Of a stretch of DNA of 45,508 bases, positions 16,622 through 26,447 are shown piece by piece (the first letter of the stretch is position 1; each line of letters starts with the position of its first letter). The DNA is from Candidatus Heimdallarchaeota archaeon (GTDB lineage: Archaea; Asgardarchaeota; Heimdallarchaeia; JABLTI01). The position numbers and the translations under genes are program-made. Below the pieces are notes generated by a model that saw only the letters and a list, made by a program, of their open reading frames with translations, was not told the origin of the DNA and made no database searches. The stretch is from positions 1 through 45,508 of the forward strand of contig DXJV01000021.1 in the NCBI GenBank assembly GCA_019056785.1, given 5' to 3'.

Positions 16622-18514
16622 CTATTTGGTTCCTTCTAGTGCTACTGGTTCAGCTATTGAGAAATCTGCTGTTTCAAATTGGCTATTATAGAGTTCTGCG
16701 TAGAATCCATTCTTCTCGAGTAATTCATTATGTGTTCCTTGTTCGACGATATCACCATCACGAATGACGAGGATAAGATCTGCATTTCGGATGGTTGATA
16801 AGCGATGAGCTATCACAAAGCTGGTGCGATTTTTCATCAAGTTGTCCATAGCTTTCTGGATTAGAATTTCTGTTCGTGTATCCACAGAGCTTGTTGCTTC
16901 ATCAAGGATTAGTATCGGTGGATTTGCAAGTACTGCTCTAGCAATTGTCAGTAATTGTTTTTGTCCTTGGGATAAGTTGGTTACTTCTTCATTTATTTCC
17001 ATATCATATCCTTTCGGGAGAGTATGAACAAACTTGTCCACATAAGCAGCTTTTGCAGCCTCGACCACTTCCTTATCTCGTGCATCTAGCCGGCCATAGC
17101 GGATGTTTTCTCTAATTGTTCCATTGAATAGCCAAGTGTCTTGAAGGACCATGCCGAACTTTGACCGGAGTTCATGGCGGCTAATATCATTTATATTAAT
17201 GCCGTCAATGAGAATCGCTCCGCCATCTAAGTCATAAAATCTCATTAAAAGTTTTACAATGGTGGTCTTACCTGCACCAGTTGGACCAACAAGAGCGATC
17301 TTTTGTCCTGGCTTCGCTATTGCTGAGAAATTATGGATAACGGTTTTCTCTGGTGAATAGCCAAATTTGACATTCCGAAATTCTACCAGACCCTTAATTT
17401 TACCCAGCTTTAGCTCCTTAGCTGATTCATCACTTTCTTCTTGCTCCTCTAAAAAGGTAAAGACACGTTCTGAAGCCGCAGCGGTGCGTTGCAAAACATT
17501 TGATGCGCTGGCAATTTGCCCCATCGGTCGGGTAAAGGATCGAACGTATTGAATGAAAGCTTGGATGTCACCAACTGTTATTGTTCCCTGGCTTGTTAAC
17601 CACCCACCAAAAATAGCGACTGCAACATACCCTAAATTACCAATGAAGGTCATTACTGGCATCATAATCCCTGAAAAGAATTGTGACTTCCAGGCAGCCT
17701 TATAGAGTGTGTTATTGTATTTATTGAATTTTCGGATGCTTTTTTGCTCGCCGTTAAATGCTTTCACGATTTCATGACCACCAAACATTTCTTCCACATG
17801 GCTATTCACATGTCCGATGTAATCTTGCTGTTGATTGAAATGCTTTTGTGAACGCTTTACAATGAAAGAAATCATAAGTGCTGATAATGGGAGAACACCC
17901 ATAATCACCAAAGTTATCTTCCAGCTAATCGTAAACATCATTACAAGTACACCAACAACAGTTACAACAGAGCTAATGATTTGTGTGATGCTTTGGCTCA
18001 AGGTCTGGTTGATCGTGTCAACATCATTCGTTAAATAGGACAGTACCTCGCCATACGTGGTTTTGTCAAAATATTTGAGGGGTAAACGATTGATCTTTCG
18101 TGAAATGTCTTTTCGCAGCCGGTAAGAAATGTCTGCAGAAACTTTTGCCATGATCCATCCTTGAAGATAAGACAAAATAGCTGAAGCAATATACCATGCA
18201 AGAGTAACAAGGACGATTTTTCCAATATAATCAAAGTCCACAGAACCGGTCCCTTGAATCGTTGCAATTAATCCTTCAAAAAGTTTGGTAGTTGCTTTTC
18301 CAAGTGTTTTTGGACCAATGATGTTTGCTGCAGTAGATGCAGCTGCAAGAAGAATGGCAAAGAGAATGATGAGTTTATATCTTCCTAAATATTGAATGAA
18401 TTTCTTAAAAGCGGCTTTGAAATCCTTTGGTTTTTCCCCGCCTCGCATCATAGCTGCCATTGGCCCCGGACCGCGGGAGCCTTGTTTGGGTGGTTTGTTT
18501 CCATGAACGCTCAT
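16622..18514 (-). CDS. Heterodimeric ABC multidrug exporter, catalytic half
   Basis: This 630-aa half transporter has six membrane helices followed by an ATPase domain; it pumps drugs or lipids out when paired with its neighbour. The ATPase has Walker A GPTGAGKTT, Walker B ILILDEATSSVD with the catalytic Glu, and a variant signature LSQGQ in place of LSGGQ. The start is set at ATG 18514: GGAGG lies 8 bases ahead and the ATG overlaps the stop codon of the upstream partner as ATGA, so the two are translationally coupled. A longer reading to 18568 has no such support. A Gly/Pro/Met-rich leader (NKPPKQGSRGPGPMAAMMRGG) precedes the first helix. The signature variant here and the missing Glu in the partner mark one degenerate and one active ATP site, as in TM287/288 and BmrCD. 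Confidence 0.93.
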   Translation of the reverse strand: MSVHGNKPPKQGSRGPGPMAAMMRGGEKPKDFKAAFKKFIQYLGRYKLIILFAILLAAASTAANIIGPKTLGKATTKLFEGLIATIQGTGSVDFDYIGKIVLVTLAWYIASAILSYLQGWIMAKVSADISYRLRKDISRKINRLPLKYFDKTTYGEVLSYLTNDVDTINQTLSQSITQIISSVVTVVGVLVMMFTISWKITLVIMGVLPLSALMISFIVKRSQKHFNQQQDYIGHVNSHVEEMFGGHEIVKAFNGEQKSIRKFNKYNNTLYKAAWKSQFFSGIMMPVMTFIGNLGYVAVAIFGGWLTSQGTITVGDIQAFIQYVRSFTRPMGQIASASNVLQRTAAASERVFTFLEEQEESDESAKELKLGKIKGLVEFRNVKFGYSPEKTVIHNFSAIAKPGQKIALVGPTGAGKTTIVKLLMRFYDLDGGAILIDGININDISRHELRSKFGMVLQDTWLFNGTIRENIRYGRLDARDKEVVEAAKAAYVDKFVHTLPKGYDMEINEEVTNLSQGQKQLLTIARAVLANPPILILDEATSSVDTRTEILIQKAMDNLMKNRTSFVIAHRLSTIRNADLILVIRDGDIVEQGTHNELLEKNGFYAELYNSQFETADFSIAEPVALEGTK

Positions 18515-20751
18515 AATGCTTCCTCCAATTCTAATTGTGAAATTGCTATCTCTCGATATATGGGACATGTTTCCATAAGTTCGTCATGTGTTCCTTTTCC
18601 TACAATCTTGCCTTCATCAAGCACTAAAATCTGTTCAGCATTTTTAATCGTTGAAACTCGTTGTGATACCATAAATACTGTGCTTTCGCCTGTGCTCTCT
18701 TTGAGTGCCTTGCGAAGGGCGGCATCTGTTTTAAAATCAAGAGCAGAAACACAATCATCAAATACATAAATTGGCGCTCTTTTTACTAAGGCACGCGCAA
18801 TTGAAAGCCGTTGTTTCTGTCCTCCAGAAACATTCATCCCACCCTGAGCGATTTCCATATCAAATCTTTCAGGCTTCGAATAAACGAATTCTTTTGCTTG
18901 AGAAACTTCAATTGCTTGTTCTAATAACTGTTCATCAGCATTTTCGTTAGCAAAAAGAAGATTGCTTCTAATCGTCCCTGAAAAGAGTGCGCTTTTTTGG
19001 GGCACAAAGCCTATCTTCTCTCGAAGGGTTTGTTGGGTAACTTCTTTAATGTTTAAGTTGTCTATGAGAATTTCGCCACTTGTTGCTTCATAAAATCGTA
19101 GAATGAGTTTTGCTAATGTGGACTTTCCTGAGCCTGTAGCACCAATAATACCCGTGGTTTGTCCTGGTAATGCAGTAAAATTAATGTTATGTAAGACGTC
19201 GCTTTCTGCACCGGGGTAACGGAATGAAACATTTCGAAACTCGACTTTTCCTTTAAATGGCTCGACAAAAGTCTTTGGGTTTGGCGGGTCTTTTATTACT
19301 TCTTCCGTTTGCAGCACTTCATTAATTCTTCTAGCTGAGACCACCGCACGGGGTAAAAGGATGAACATCATGGTCATCAGCAGAAATGCGAAAACAATTT
19401 GCATAGAATATTGCATAAAGGCCATCATATCTCCTACTTGCATAAAACCATCTGCTACTTGATGTGAGCCAATCCAAATGATGCTTAGTGAAAGACCACT
19501 TAAAACAAACATCATAAATGGCATAAGAATAACAATTACGCGATTGATAAAGAGAGAAACACCCGTTAGATTCAGATTTGCTTGGTCAAAACGGTTTTCC
19601 TCATATTTCTCTCGGTTAAAGGCGCGAACAACCAACATTCCTGTTAGTCCTTCTCGGGCAACAAGATTTATCCGGTCAATTAATGATTGCATTTTATTGA
19701 ATTTTGGCACAGCAATTAGGAAAACTGTTAGCACAAGCACTAGTAATGCCAGTACTGCTACGCCAATAAGCCACCACATCGAGGTGTTTTTATTAAGTGC
19801 ATGAATGATGCCACCTATGCCGAGAATGGGTGCATAGAAGACCATACGAATGATCATGCTTGTAACAGCTTGGATCTGTGTGACATCATTGGTTGATCTT
19901 GTAATGAGTGATGCGGTGGAAAACGAATCAAATTCTGTCCCGGAAAAGCCCTCGATTTTTTCAAATAATCCTGCTCGAATGTCTCGCGCCATTCCCGCTG
20001 CAATTTTTGCTGATAAGAAGCCAACAGAAATGGTACAAACCACTGAGAGTAATGTCATCAAGAGCATTAGTCCACCGGCTTTTAGAATATAATTCCGTTG
20101 GAGTTTATTCATGTTCATGCCAATTGTTTCATATTCTTGTCGAACAGCAAAGGCCGCCATCTGACTGACCATATTCTTCCCCATCGCTTCAAAAGAAGAT
20201 ATAATGCCTTTCAGAATTAACTTGCGGTTAATGAAAGGCAGTGATTCAAGATAGTCAAATAGATCCATGCCTGGGGGAAGCGTAGAGGGGTCAACACCAA
20301 GTGCATCCCACAGAGCCGTGGCATTTTCCGGATTAGCTATTGCTTGTTCGAGAATAAATACACCAACAAAAGGTCGCTCGAGAATATCACTTACTGTTCT
20401 GATTTCTTTCCATTTTAGTTTGTTTCGAATATACAATGACTCATTCTGCAGTATGGGGTAGTCAATTACATACTCTGAAAAATCAGAAGAATTTTCCATT
20501 ACCAGAGTGTAACTTTCGAGAACAACTGTTTGGTTTGTCGAGCTAATGAAGATGAACAACCGATCCATTTCTTGCTGGCGGATTGCTAACGGGGCAGCAT
20601 TTTCAACACCACCTTGCTGTATGCCAGTATCAATAATATTCGAAAGATAGTCAGGCAACTGGAGGTCCAAATTCGCCTGAGCAAAGAGTAAGCCTACTGA
20701 AAGAAAAATCATGAAAAGATAAGGTTTAACATATTTTACTAATTTCTTCAC
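18511..20751 (-). CDS. Heterodimeric ABC multidrug exporter, degenerate-site half
   Basis: This 746-aa half transporter is about 130 residues longer than typical because of an insertion of roughly 150 residues between the first two membrane helices (about 45-200, holding NQT, NSS, NES and NAT sites). That part should face outwards. The ATPase domain has Walker A GATGSGKST, the standard signature VSGGQKQR and Walker B IYVFDDCVSALD, in which Asp replaces the catalytic Glu. That change is the hallmark of the degenerate member of a heterodimer. The stop overlaps the start of the partner by four bases (ATGA), and the gene follows the PadR regulator by 27 bases. Similar long halves are common in Firmicutes, so a bacterial origin is possible. 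The substrate cannot be told from sequence. Confidence 0.93.
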   Translation of the reverse strand: MKKLVKYVKPYLFMIFLSVGLLFAQANLDLQLPDYLSNIIDTGIQQGGVENAAPLAIRQQEMDRLFIFISSTNQTVVLESYTLVMENSSDFSEYVIDYPILQNESLYIRNKLKWKEIRTVSDILERPFVGVFILEQAIANPENATALWDALGVDPSTLPPGMDLFDYLESLPFINRKLILKGIISSFEAMGKNMVSQMAAFAVRQEYETIGMNMNKLQRNYILKAGGLMLLMTLLSVVCTISVGFLSAKIAAGMARDIRAGLFEKIEGFSGTEFDSFSTASLITRSTNDVTQIQAVTSMIIRMVFYAPILGIGGIIHALNKNTSMWWLIGVAVLALLVLVLTVFLIAVPKFNKMQSLIDRINLVAREGLTGMLVVRAFNREKYEENRFDQANLNLTGVSLFINRVIVILMPFMMFVLSGLSLSIIWIGSHQVADGFMQVGDMMAFMQYSMQIVFAFLLMTMMFILLPRAVVSARRINEVLQTEEVIKDPPNPKTFVEPFKGKVEFRNVSFRYPGAESDVLHNINFTALPGQTTGIIGATGSGKSTLAKLILRFYEATSGEILIDNLNIKEVTQQTLREKIGFVPQKSALFSGTIRSNLLFANENADEQLLEQAIEVSQAKEFVYSKPERFDMEIAQGGMNVSGGQKQRLSIARALVKRAPIYVFDDCVSALDFKTDAALRKALKESTGESTVFMVSQRVSTIKNAEQILVLDEGKIVGKGTHDELMETCPIYREIAISQLELEEAL

Positions 20752-20778
20752 TACAATTTACTCCTAAAATTTCTGCGA

Positions 20779-21327
20779 TTAATCATCCATACAACAGTCA
20801 TTAAATTGGAATTGCACATTATTTTCTTTGGCAAGCTTTTCAAGGGACTCAAGTGTCTTTTGAATGATCATTCCTGTCTTTTCAGGTTTTTTATGCAAAA
20901 GCAAAAAGGTAAGGCGAGAAATTCGCGCCATGTCTCTTAAAATCGCTTGAATTTGTAATTGTAAAGCTCGGGATTCTTCCAAATTCCCAACCTCACCAGC
21001 CATTTGAATAAATGACAAGAATTGAGAGAAATTCTTTAATATGCGATTTCGAATTGCTTCTTGATGTTCATTAAAAACATGTCTCCCTTCCTCTGTTATC
21101 GAGTAAATCTTTTGCACACGGCCGCTTTCAATTCGCTCTTCAGAAGAAACCAAACCAGCTTTTTCCATAGATTTTAAAGAGTTATAAATTGCTGTCTGAC
21201 TTGGCCTCCAGTTGAATTTTTCTTCAATTAATGCTGCTAAAGCATAGCCATGTTGTGGTCCTTTTAGGACTATCTGCATGAGGATCAGAGCGTCGAGTAT
21301 TTTTGTTGGTGAGAATAATGGCGACAT
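20779..21327 (-). CDS. PadR-family transcriptional regulator of the ABC exporter operon
   Basis: This 182-aa protein has an N-terminal PadR winged helix: LMQIVLKGPQHGYALAALI, then the recognition helix region WRPSQTAIYNSLKSMEKAGL, then the wing VQKIYSITEEG. The C-terminal half is helical, as expected for the dimerisation part, and ends in DCCMDD. PadR proteins such as LmrR repress multidrug exporters and let go when they bind a drug. Being first in a tight three-gene operon (27 bases, then an ATGA overlap) fits an autoregulated drug-responsive unit. The two C-terminal cysteines are unusual for the family and might make it redox- or metal-responsive, but that is speculation. Confidence 0.9.
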   Translation of the reverse strand: MSPLFSPTKILDALILMQIVLKGPQHGYALAALIEEKFNWRPSQTAIYNSLKSMEKAGLVSSEERIESGRVQKIYSITEEGRHVFNEHQEAIRNRILKNFSQFLSFIQMAGEVGNLEESRALQLQIQAILRDMARISRLTFLLLHKKPEKTGMIIQKTLESLEKLAKENNVQFQFNDCCMDD

Positions 21328-21559
21328 GAGAAGAATGTCCCATAATTGTTATATAAAAAATTTGTCATATCTCCCCTCGCACATATTAGTAAGTTGATTT
21401 TCTGTCAGCTGTTTTTCGATGCCCTTATTTTTTGCTTTTAAGGTGTTTTATGTTCGTGAGACGTTCTTACCAGAAAAAATTTCACATCATCTGATAACTC
21501 AAAAACTTTTTTTAAGTAATAAGAGAATCTTTTTTTTAATTCCATCCGGAGGATTCGGA

Positions 21560-22891
21560 ATGCCGCATAAAAGAAAAATTTCGTTGATAGGGATAATAGG
21601 GATTAGCTTAACGACGGTAATTGGGAGTGGTATTTGGAAAGATTCTCTTGTGTGGTCAAATAAAGTTGGGATTTTTAGTTTAGTAACAATTACTATTGGT
21701 TGGCTTTTAATTCTCACAGCAGGCCTTTCTTACGCAGAATGTGTAAGTATGTTTCCTAAAAGTGGTGGCCCCTATTCCTATGTTGGTGGTGTTTTCGGTA
21801 AGAAAGCCGGTTCAAGTGTTGGTATTCTCTATCTTCTTGGCTATCTCATAGGTAGTACTATACTGGCCTTTTTAGCCGCACTCTTTACTCTTTCAGCAAT
21901 AAACACTGCTTTATTAAACGCTCTAAATCTCACACTTCTAACCTTTGCTTATCTTTTATTATTTGTAATTCTTGCTGCTCTAAGCAGCCCGCGAATTTTT
22001 GGGATAATCTCATTTACCTGGGTTGTCATTAAAATTGTCTTGGTTGTAATTGTTTCGATTATTGCCCTCACTCATTGGTCTTATTCTCCTCCAGGAAGTA
22101 TAAGCTTTGTTAATTATCAATTGGCAATTAATGGTGGTCTTTGGTCGCTTATGGGTTTTGAACTTGTCCTCGTCTTTTCAGGTGATGTGGAGAATGTGGA
22201 GCAGAAAATGCCTAAAGGACTTTTGATAACACTGCCAATTATTTTAGTTTTGTACTTATTTGTGACGATTTCATTTGCCGGTTTAATATCGATCGGTGAG
22301 ATCCCAGTTGATGCTGATATTGTAAGTCTTATTTTTCTTCTCGCTTCAAAGTCCTCCATTCCCTCTTGGATTGTTTTTGCTTTTGCAGCGTTCTCTGCGG
22401 CAGGGACAGGCTATGCAATACTTACAATGGTGCTTAAACAAGTGAAGGTTTTAACAGAGGATGATGTTCTCCCTTCCATCTTTAAAAAAAAGCTAGCAGG
22501 CATAAATGTATTTAGTAGTCTTTTTATTCTTCTTGGAACTTTTATTGTTGCAACAGTAATGGTGGGAACAGTTGATGTTTGGGAGAATTCCATAGTATCT
22601 TTTATTGCTGTAGGTTTGGGGTTAATTTTAATTTCTGCGATGTTTCCGGCAGGCTTAATTGCGCTCTATTTGCGGATAAAATTGCCGGCATTGAAACGAC
22701 CATTCAAAACTCCTCTCGCGGTTATTATCTTCCCTTTGGCAATACTTCTAAGTCTTTATCTTCTTGTTTTGAATTTTTGGGAAATAAGGAAGCTGTGGCC
22801 AGGACTAGTAATTCTTATTACTTTTCTAATTGTAATTCCACTTTTGGTGTTCCTCTTCCAAAAAGACGATACAGAATTGCCGACAAATTAA
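21560..22891 (+). CDS. APC-superfamily amino acid permease
   Basis: This 443-aa membrane transporter has about 12 hydrophobic segments. The first carries the family's substrate-binding break GSGIW in ISLTTVIGSGIW, and PKSGGPYSYV is the conserved loop after helix 2. APC permeases move amino acids or polyamines with a proton or by exchange. The start is placed at ATG 21560 because GGAGGA (21548-21553) lies six bases ahead of it and because homologues begin just before this first helix; a TTG/ATG further up (21419) would add about 47 residues without a role. It is transcribed divergently from the PadR operon, so the intervening 230 bases may hold operators for both. Substrate unknown. Confidence 0.92.
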   Translation: MPHKRKISLIGIIGISLTTVIGSGIWKDSLVWSNKVGIFSLVTITIGWLLILTAGLSYAECVSMFPKSGGPYSYVGGVFGKKAGSSVGILYLLGYLIGSTILAFLAALFTLSAINTALLNALNLTLLTFAYLLLFVILAALSSPRIFGIISFTWVVIKIVLVVIVSIIALTHWSYSPPGSISFVNYQLAINGGLWSLMGFELVLVFSGDVENVEQKMPKGLLITLPIILVLYLFVTISFAGLISIGEIPVDADIVSLIFLLASKSSIPSWIVFAFAAFSAAGTGYAILTMVLKQVKVLTEDDVLPSIFKKKLAGINVFSSLFILLGTFIVATVMVGTVDVWENSIVSFIAVGLGLILISAMFPAGLIALYLRIKLPALKRPFKTPLAVIIFPLAILLSLYLLVLNFWEIRKLWPGLVILITFLIVIPLLVFLFQKDDTELPTN

Positions 22892-22968
22892 CTCCTAAAT
22901 TTTTTTTCACTAAAAACATTTTAAAACTAAAGAAACAGTTTATTCTTTGTAAATTGGTGAACTGCTGA

Positions 22969-23637
22969 ATGGCTGATTTAGTTATAAAATGTATATGTGG
23001 TGAAACATTTACATATAGTATTAATTTAGCCCCTTTTATAGAAGAATTTGAAACAGCAGGAGAAATACCATTAATAATCCCCCACAAAGACCACTTCGTA
23101 ACTGCTTATATCGACCGGCAATTCAAAATCAAAAGCGTCGAACGCATAATTATGGTCGATAAGCATCAGCGTTCAACCATTGTTTCCTCAGAAACTATTT
23201 CGGAAAACGAAATTAAACGAATAATCGATAATGTAAAACAGGAAATAAATCTCCACAAGGATTATCTCGGATTTGCGCAGAAGATCCTCGACATAATTCA
23301 AGAACCAGAAGCACTTTTTATCGCCGGCAGACAAATGGGTTATGAAATGTGGCGAGAGATGAGAAAGTCCATATTAAAACTCGGAGCAACTTATCAACCG
23401 AAAATCAATTTGATTCTAAAGACTGAATTAAAGCCTATTTTAGATAAAACCGGCAAAACCAGACTCGAGAAAGACAATCAGTTAGAAGTGGATCAAGTAA
23501 TCGCCCCACAACTTGTAGTCGGGCTTGCACAAGGAATATTATTAGCCATTGGAGAAACGGCTGAAGAAAAAATGGACATTAAAATTGAATATACCATTGA
23601 AGGAAACAAAGTAGATCTGATATTGAAGAATGAATAA
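22969..23637 (+). CDS. Soluble two-part protein of unknown function, possibly sensor-like
   Basis: This 222-aa protein has no membrane helix. The N-terminal ~60 residues open with MADLVIKCICGE (a C-x-C) and contain IPLIIPHKDHFVTAYIDRQF, a strand-H-x-D-H-strand pattern that resembles small beta domains of other archaeal sensor proteins. A middle helical stretch (about 80-100) is followed by a C-terminal half, EALFIAGRQMGYEM, then VDQVIAPQLVVGLAQGILLAIG, then IKIEYTIEGNKVDLIL. That half has the outline of a V4R-type ligand-binding fold, though no conserved cysteines of that family are present. It follows the permease by about 75 bases on the same strand and may be co-transcribed. The V4R idea is weak. 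Confidence 0.6.
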   Translation: MADLVIKCICGETFTYSINLAPFIEEFETAGEIPLIIPHKDHFVTAYIDRQFKIKSVERIIMVDKHQRSTIVSSETISENEIKRIIDNVKQEINLHKDYLGFAQKILDIIQEPEALFIAGRQMGYEMWREMRKSILKLGATYQPKINLILKTELKPILDKTGKTRLEKDNQLEVDQVIAPQLVVGLAQGILLAIGETAEEKMDIKIEYTIEGNKVDLILKNE

Positions 23638-23836
23638 GCCATCTGAAAGTATTTATCGTTTTTTTTTAGTATTTAAGGGGTGTTCTCCATTCAAGACTTT
23701 GTGGTATAACAATAGACACCGGTTAGAATTTATGTTCCTCCTCCTGGGTAAAATCCATTGTAAATAATAACTGGTTGGTTGTTTCGTACAATTTACTACC
23801 TTGGCAGTGATTTTTTCCTAACTCTCTTTGGCAAGT

Positions 23837-24697
23837 TTATTGTATGAGAAAGCGCCTTGTTTTTTTGAGAAGCATTTTGAGTTCTTCAGTACCCTCATAA
23901 CTCCGGAAGAAACTATCCAAATTTATTTTCTTCTTCTGCTTGTGCTTGTATTTCTCTGTTAATTCTTGTAAGCCAACAATTGCTGTTTCTATTGTCTTAT
24001 GAAGTTTGACTAATAAAAATGAGAACCGTATTAACTCTAAATGTTTTTGAATTCTCTTACCAATGTTGTCACATTCAGTAAAAATAACAGGTATTTCATA
24101 GAAAAGGGTATTTGGCATTAAGCGCTCTGAGAGAAACAAAGTGACATTAAGGGCTTCTTGCAGATCAGTAATAAGAGGATTGACGACTTTGTTTCCGGAT
24201 AAAGCTACTCCTTGGTTTTCAAATAACTTTAACATTTGATAAAGGCTCTCCACTAAGCCCAAAAAATTTTTCTCGTTAAAGTAATAGAAATAGCTAAAAG
24301 TAAAATCACTTTCATCAATAGTTTCGCTTCGACCAATTAAGGCATAGCTTACATAGTCTTGAATATATTTGCAGGGTTGAACTAAATTTTGTAATAATCT
24401 ACTAATATCCATTAAGAGGTTAAAAGTAACATTAAATGAAGTAAGGCCGGGAAGAACCTCATAGAGATTCTTCTGCAATAACTTCAATTCTTCAATAATT
24501 GGATAGAGGTTCTCAACTAGTATTTTATTGTATGAAATTAATTTTTGAATTTCTTCTAAAATCTCGATGCATTCTTGTGACTCTTTTTTAATTACTGCCG
24601 TTTGATCGAAAACAGGCAAATAAAGTTTGGATACAAGTCCTTGATGTTCTTTTAGGTATTTCAAGGATTCAGAATAAAACTGGAAGTTCATAGACAA
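23837..24697 (-). CDS. Long helical protein of unknown function
   Basis: This 286-aa protein was not recognised. It appears almost wholly alpha-helical, with heptad-like Leu/Ile spacing (about residues 36-75, QECIEILEEIQKLISYNKIL, and 225-260, FSFLLVKLHKTIETAIVGLQ) and no membrane helix or signal. The C-terminus is basic (KYKHKQKKKINLDS, then LLKKTRRFLIQ). Such proteins often serve as scaffolds or membrane-binding helical bundles. It lies on the minus strand and converges with the preceding gene; a T-rich stretch at 23661-23669 may end the upstream transcript. Confidence 0.55.
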   Translation of the reverse strand: MSMNFQFYSESLKYLKEHQGLVSKLYLPVFDQTAVIKKESQECIEILEEIQKLISYNKILVENLYPIIEELKLLQKNLYEVLPGLTSFNVTFNLLMDISRLLQNLVQPCKYIQDYVSYALIGRSETIDESDFTFSYFYYFNEKNFLGLVESLYQMLKLFENQGVALSGNKVVNPLITDLQEALNVTLFLSERLMPNTLFYEIPVIFTECDNIGKRIQKHLELIRFSFLLVKLHKTIETAIVGLQELTEKYKHKQKKKINLDSFFRSYEGTEELKMLLKKTRRFLIQ

Positions 24698-25252
24698 TTC
24701 ATATTCTCTCTTTCAAATGGTCTTTTTCAATTATTTTTCAGGAATTGGATCTAAACCAATTTAAAATGTCTCAACCGTATTTAAATACATACTGATTCTT
24801 AACTGATTTTTACAAAGAAAACTGGTGTTTCCTAAGCCAATGAGAGTTTTATTCACTAGGGTAATATACACAAATAATAGTTATGCTAGAAAAACTATTT
24901 GATAAGAGCTTTCCTGATAGCAACTACTCATTTCTCTTTTCAAATTATGTAGAGTTAAATTAATATCTCTCAAGTTCAAGCACCACCTGAATGTTAAAGC
25001 ATTTGATGATTTTGGGTTTTAGACGCTTGGCTATAGAATCTTGTAGAAAAAGTTTCAACATTCAAAAGAATTCATTTTGTCTCCCTCTTTTTCCTTCTTT
25101 AATCCGGTTTCCAAAACTTCTATAAAGTTTACAATTCAGTAAAGTAGTTCGCTACTCTTTTTAACTTAAATGAGTAAAATTAAAATATTTATATTTTATA
25201 AAATCATACCATCCAGAATAACTCTGGGAGAACTTATTCGAGAGTTTTATTT
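24698..25252. other. Long intergenic region with divergent promoters
   Basis: About 550 AT-rich bases between divergent genes. A TATA-like stretch (TTTATATTTTATAAAA, about 25188-25203) sits some 50 bases before the ATG of the first YcxB-like gene and is a good candidate promoter for that pair. No open frame above about 30 codons looks real. Confidence 0.45.
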
Positions 25253-25804
25253 ATGGCCATTGAAAAGGAAAAAGTAACTATTAGTTATCAGCAGACAATT
25301 GAAGATGCAAGAAAAGCGATCTTGGAAATAGGTAAAAGAAGAATACGGGCTTTTTTAATACTTCTTATTTCAATTTTTATTTTCTTTGAAGCCTTTTACA
25401 TCTGGTATGGCTTCTCCTTTGGCTTTTCCACTTATACTTATTTCTTATTGATTTTTTTCCCCCTCTTTCTTATCACAATGTTCCTTCTTCCAAGGATTAT
25501 TGCTCGAAAACCTCCCTTTTCACAGCTTCATCCTTTAAACAATCAATTTGCTATTAGTGAAAAAGGCATCGAAGCAAAAATTGGCTTTAATACCTTCCAC
25601 CTTCTTTGGAGTCATATTAAGAAAGTACAAGAGAGCTCTTCATTTTATTATTTCATCTTACCATTGAATATTACTATCCCGTTGCCAAAGCAACACTTAG
25701 CTCTTGAACAAGAACGGATCATTCGAAAGTTATTGGAACAAAACTTGGAGAAAAAAAATCTCCGCCTTAGAAAGCGAACAATGAAAGAGAAAGAGGCGCA
25801 ATGA
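25253..25804 (+). CDS. YcxB-like membrane protein, first of a tandem pair
   Basis: This 183-aa protein has an N-terminal helix, two membrane helices (about 34-54 and 60-82) and a cytoplasmic C-terminal domain of the YcxB type: FAISEKGIEAKIGFNTFHLLWSH, then IKKVQESSSFYYFIL and the 'LPKQHLALEQERIIRKLL' element. YcxB-like domains are small beta-rich units of unknown role in bacterial and archaeal membrane proteins. It ends in a highly basic tail (LEKKNLRLRKRTMKEKEAQ). Only three bases separate its stop from the next gene, which has the same architecture, so the two are co-translated and may form a heterodimer. Confidence 0.75.
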   Translation: MAIEKEKVTISYQQTIEDARKAILEIGKRRIRAFLILLISIFIFFEAFYIWYGFSFGFSTYTYFLLIFFPLFLITMFLLPRIIARKPPFSQLHPLNNQFAISEKGIEAKIGFNTFHLLWSHIKKVQESSSFYYFILPLNITIPLPKQHLALEQERIIRKLLEQNLEKKNLRLRKRTMKEKEAQ

Positions 25805-25807
25805 AAA

Positions 25808-26383
25808 ATGTCGGAAGAAGAGAAAAGCAAACTTAACTTTGAGTATGTTTATTGTTGGGATGATCTTAAAAAAGAGACTTCTATACTAACCAAATATATG
25901 CCTGTTCTTGGATCTTTACTCTTTATGTTTCTAATACCTATAGTAGTTGATTTAATACTCCTAATTATCGCCTTGCTCTTTGATTTTACATGGGAAATTA
26001 AAATGGCTATGATTGTATTTCCTGTTGCTTTTATTTTTGTTGCACTCTTGGCGATAGCAATATTTCCATTAGCATTGAAATACACTTGGAAAGAGGTACA
26101 AAAGCTTCCTCTCGAACGACAGTGGACTTTTACCCAACATGGTATTTATATTAACCAAACCTATCTGGAAACAAACATTCCATGGGAATTAATTTCAAAC
26201 ATCCAAGAAACTAAGTGGTTTATACTGTTTAATTTTAGTGACAAAAGATTTTTCAACATGGCATTCCAAATCTTCCCAAAGCGAGTCTTATCATCTGAAC
26301 AGCGAAAGCAACTATTTAAGCTTTTTATTGAATGGTTGGGTTCTGAAAAAGTAAAACTGAAAACACCGCTTGAGCAAGTTTGA
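25808..26383 (+). CDS. YcxB-like membrane protein, second of a tandem pair
   Basis: This 191-aa protein has the same layout as its neighbour: a short polar start (MSEEEKSKLNFEYVYCWDD), two membrane helices (about 30-55 and 60-82), and a YcxB-like domain with WTFTQHGIYINQTYLETNIP, then WELISNIQETKWFILF and IFPKRVLSSEQRKQLFKLF. The last element is close to the consensus. The two products share the fold but little sequence identity, so the duplication is old. Start ATG 25808, preceded by a weak GAGG 12 bases upstream inside the first gene. Confidence 0.78.
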   Translation: MSEEEKSKLNFEYVYCWDDLKKETSILTKYMPVLGSLLFMFLIPIVVDLILLIIALLFDFTWEIKMAMIVFPVAFIFVALLAIAIFPLALKYTWKEVQKLPLERQWTFTQHGIYINQTYLETNIPWELISNIQETKWFILFNFSDKRFFNMAFQIFPKRVLSSEQRKQLFKLFIEWLGSEKVKLKTPLEQV

Positions 26384-26387
26384 TGTT

Positions 26388-26447
26388 TTACTCTCGAATT
26401 TATTTTCTTTGGGGGTTCCCCTTTTTTTTCAATCTTCTCAAGAGTAA
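26388..26447 (+). terminator. Nested hairpin and T tract after the YcxB pair
   Basis: An outer TTACTCT / AGAGTAA pair (26388-26394 with 26441-26447) encloses GGGGGTTCCCC (26411-26421) followed at once by eight T. The inner stem plus T run, five bases after the stop codon region, is the likely terminator; whether the outer pair forms is uncertain. Confidence 0.5.
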
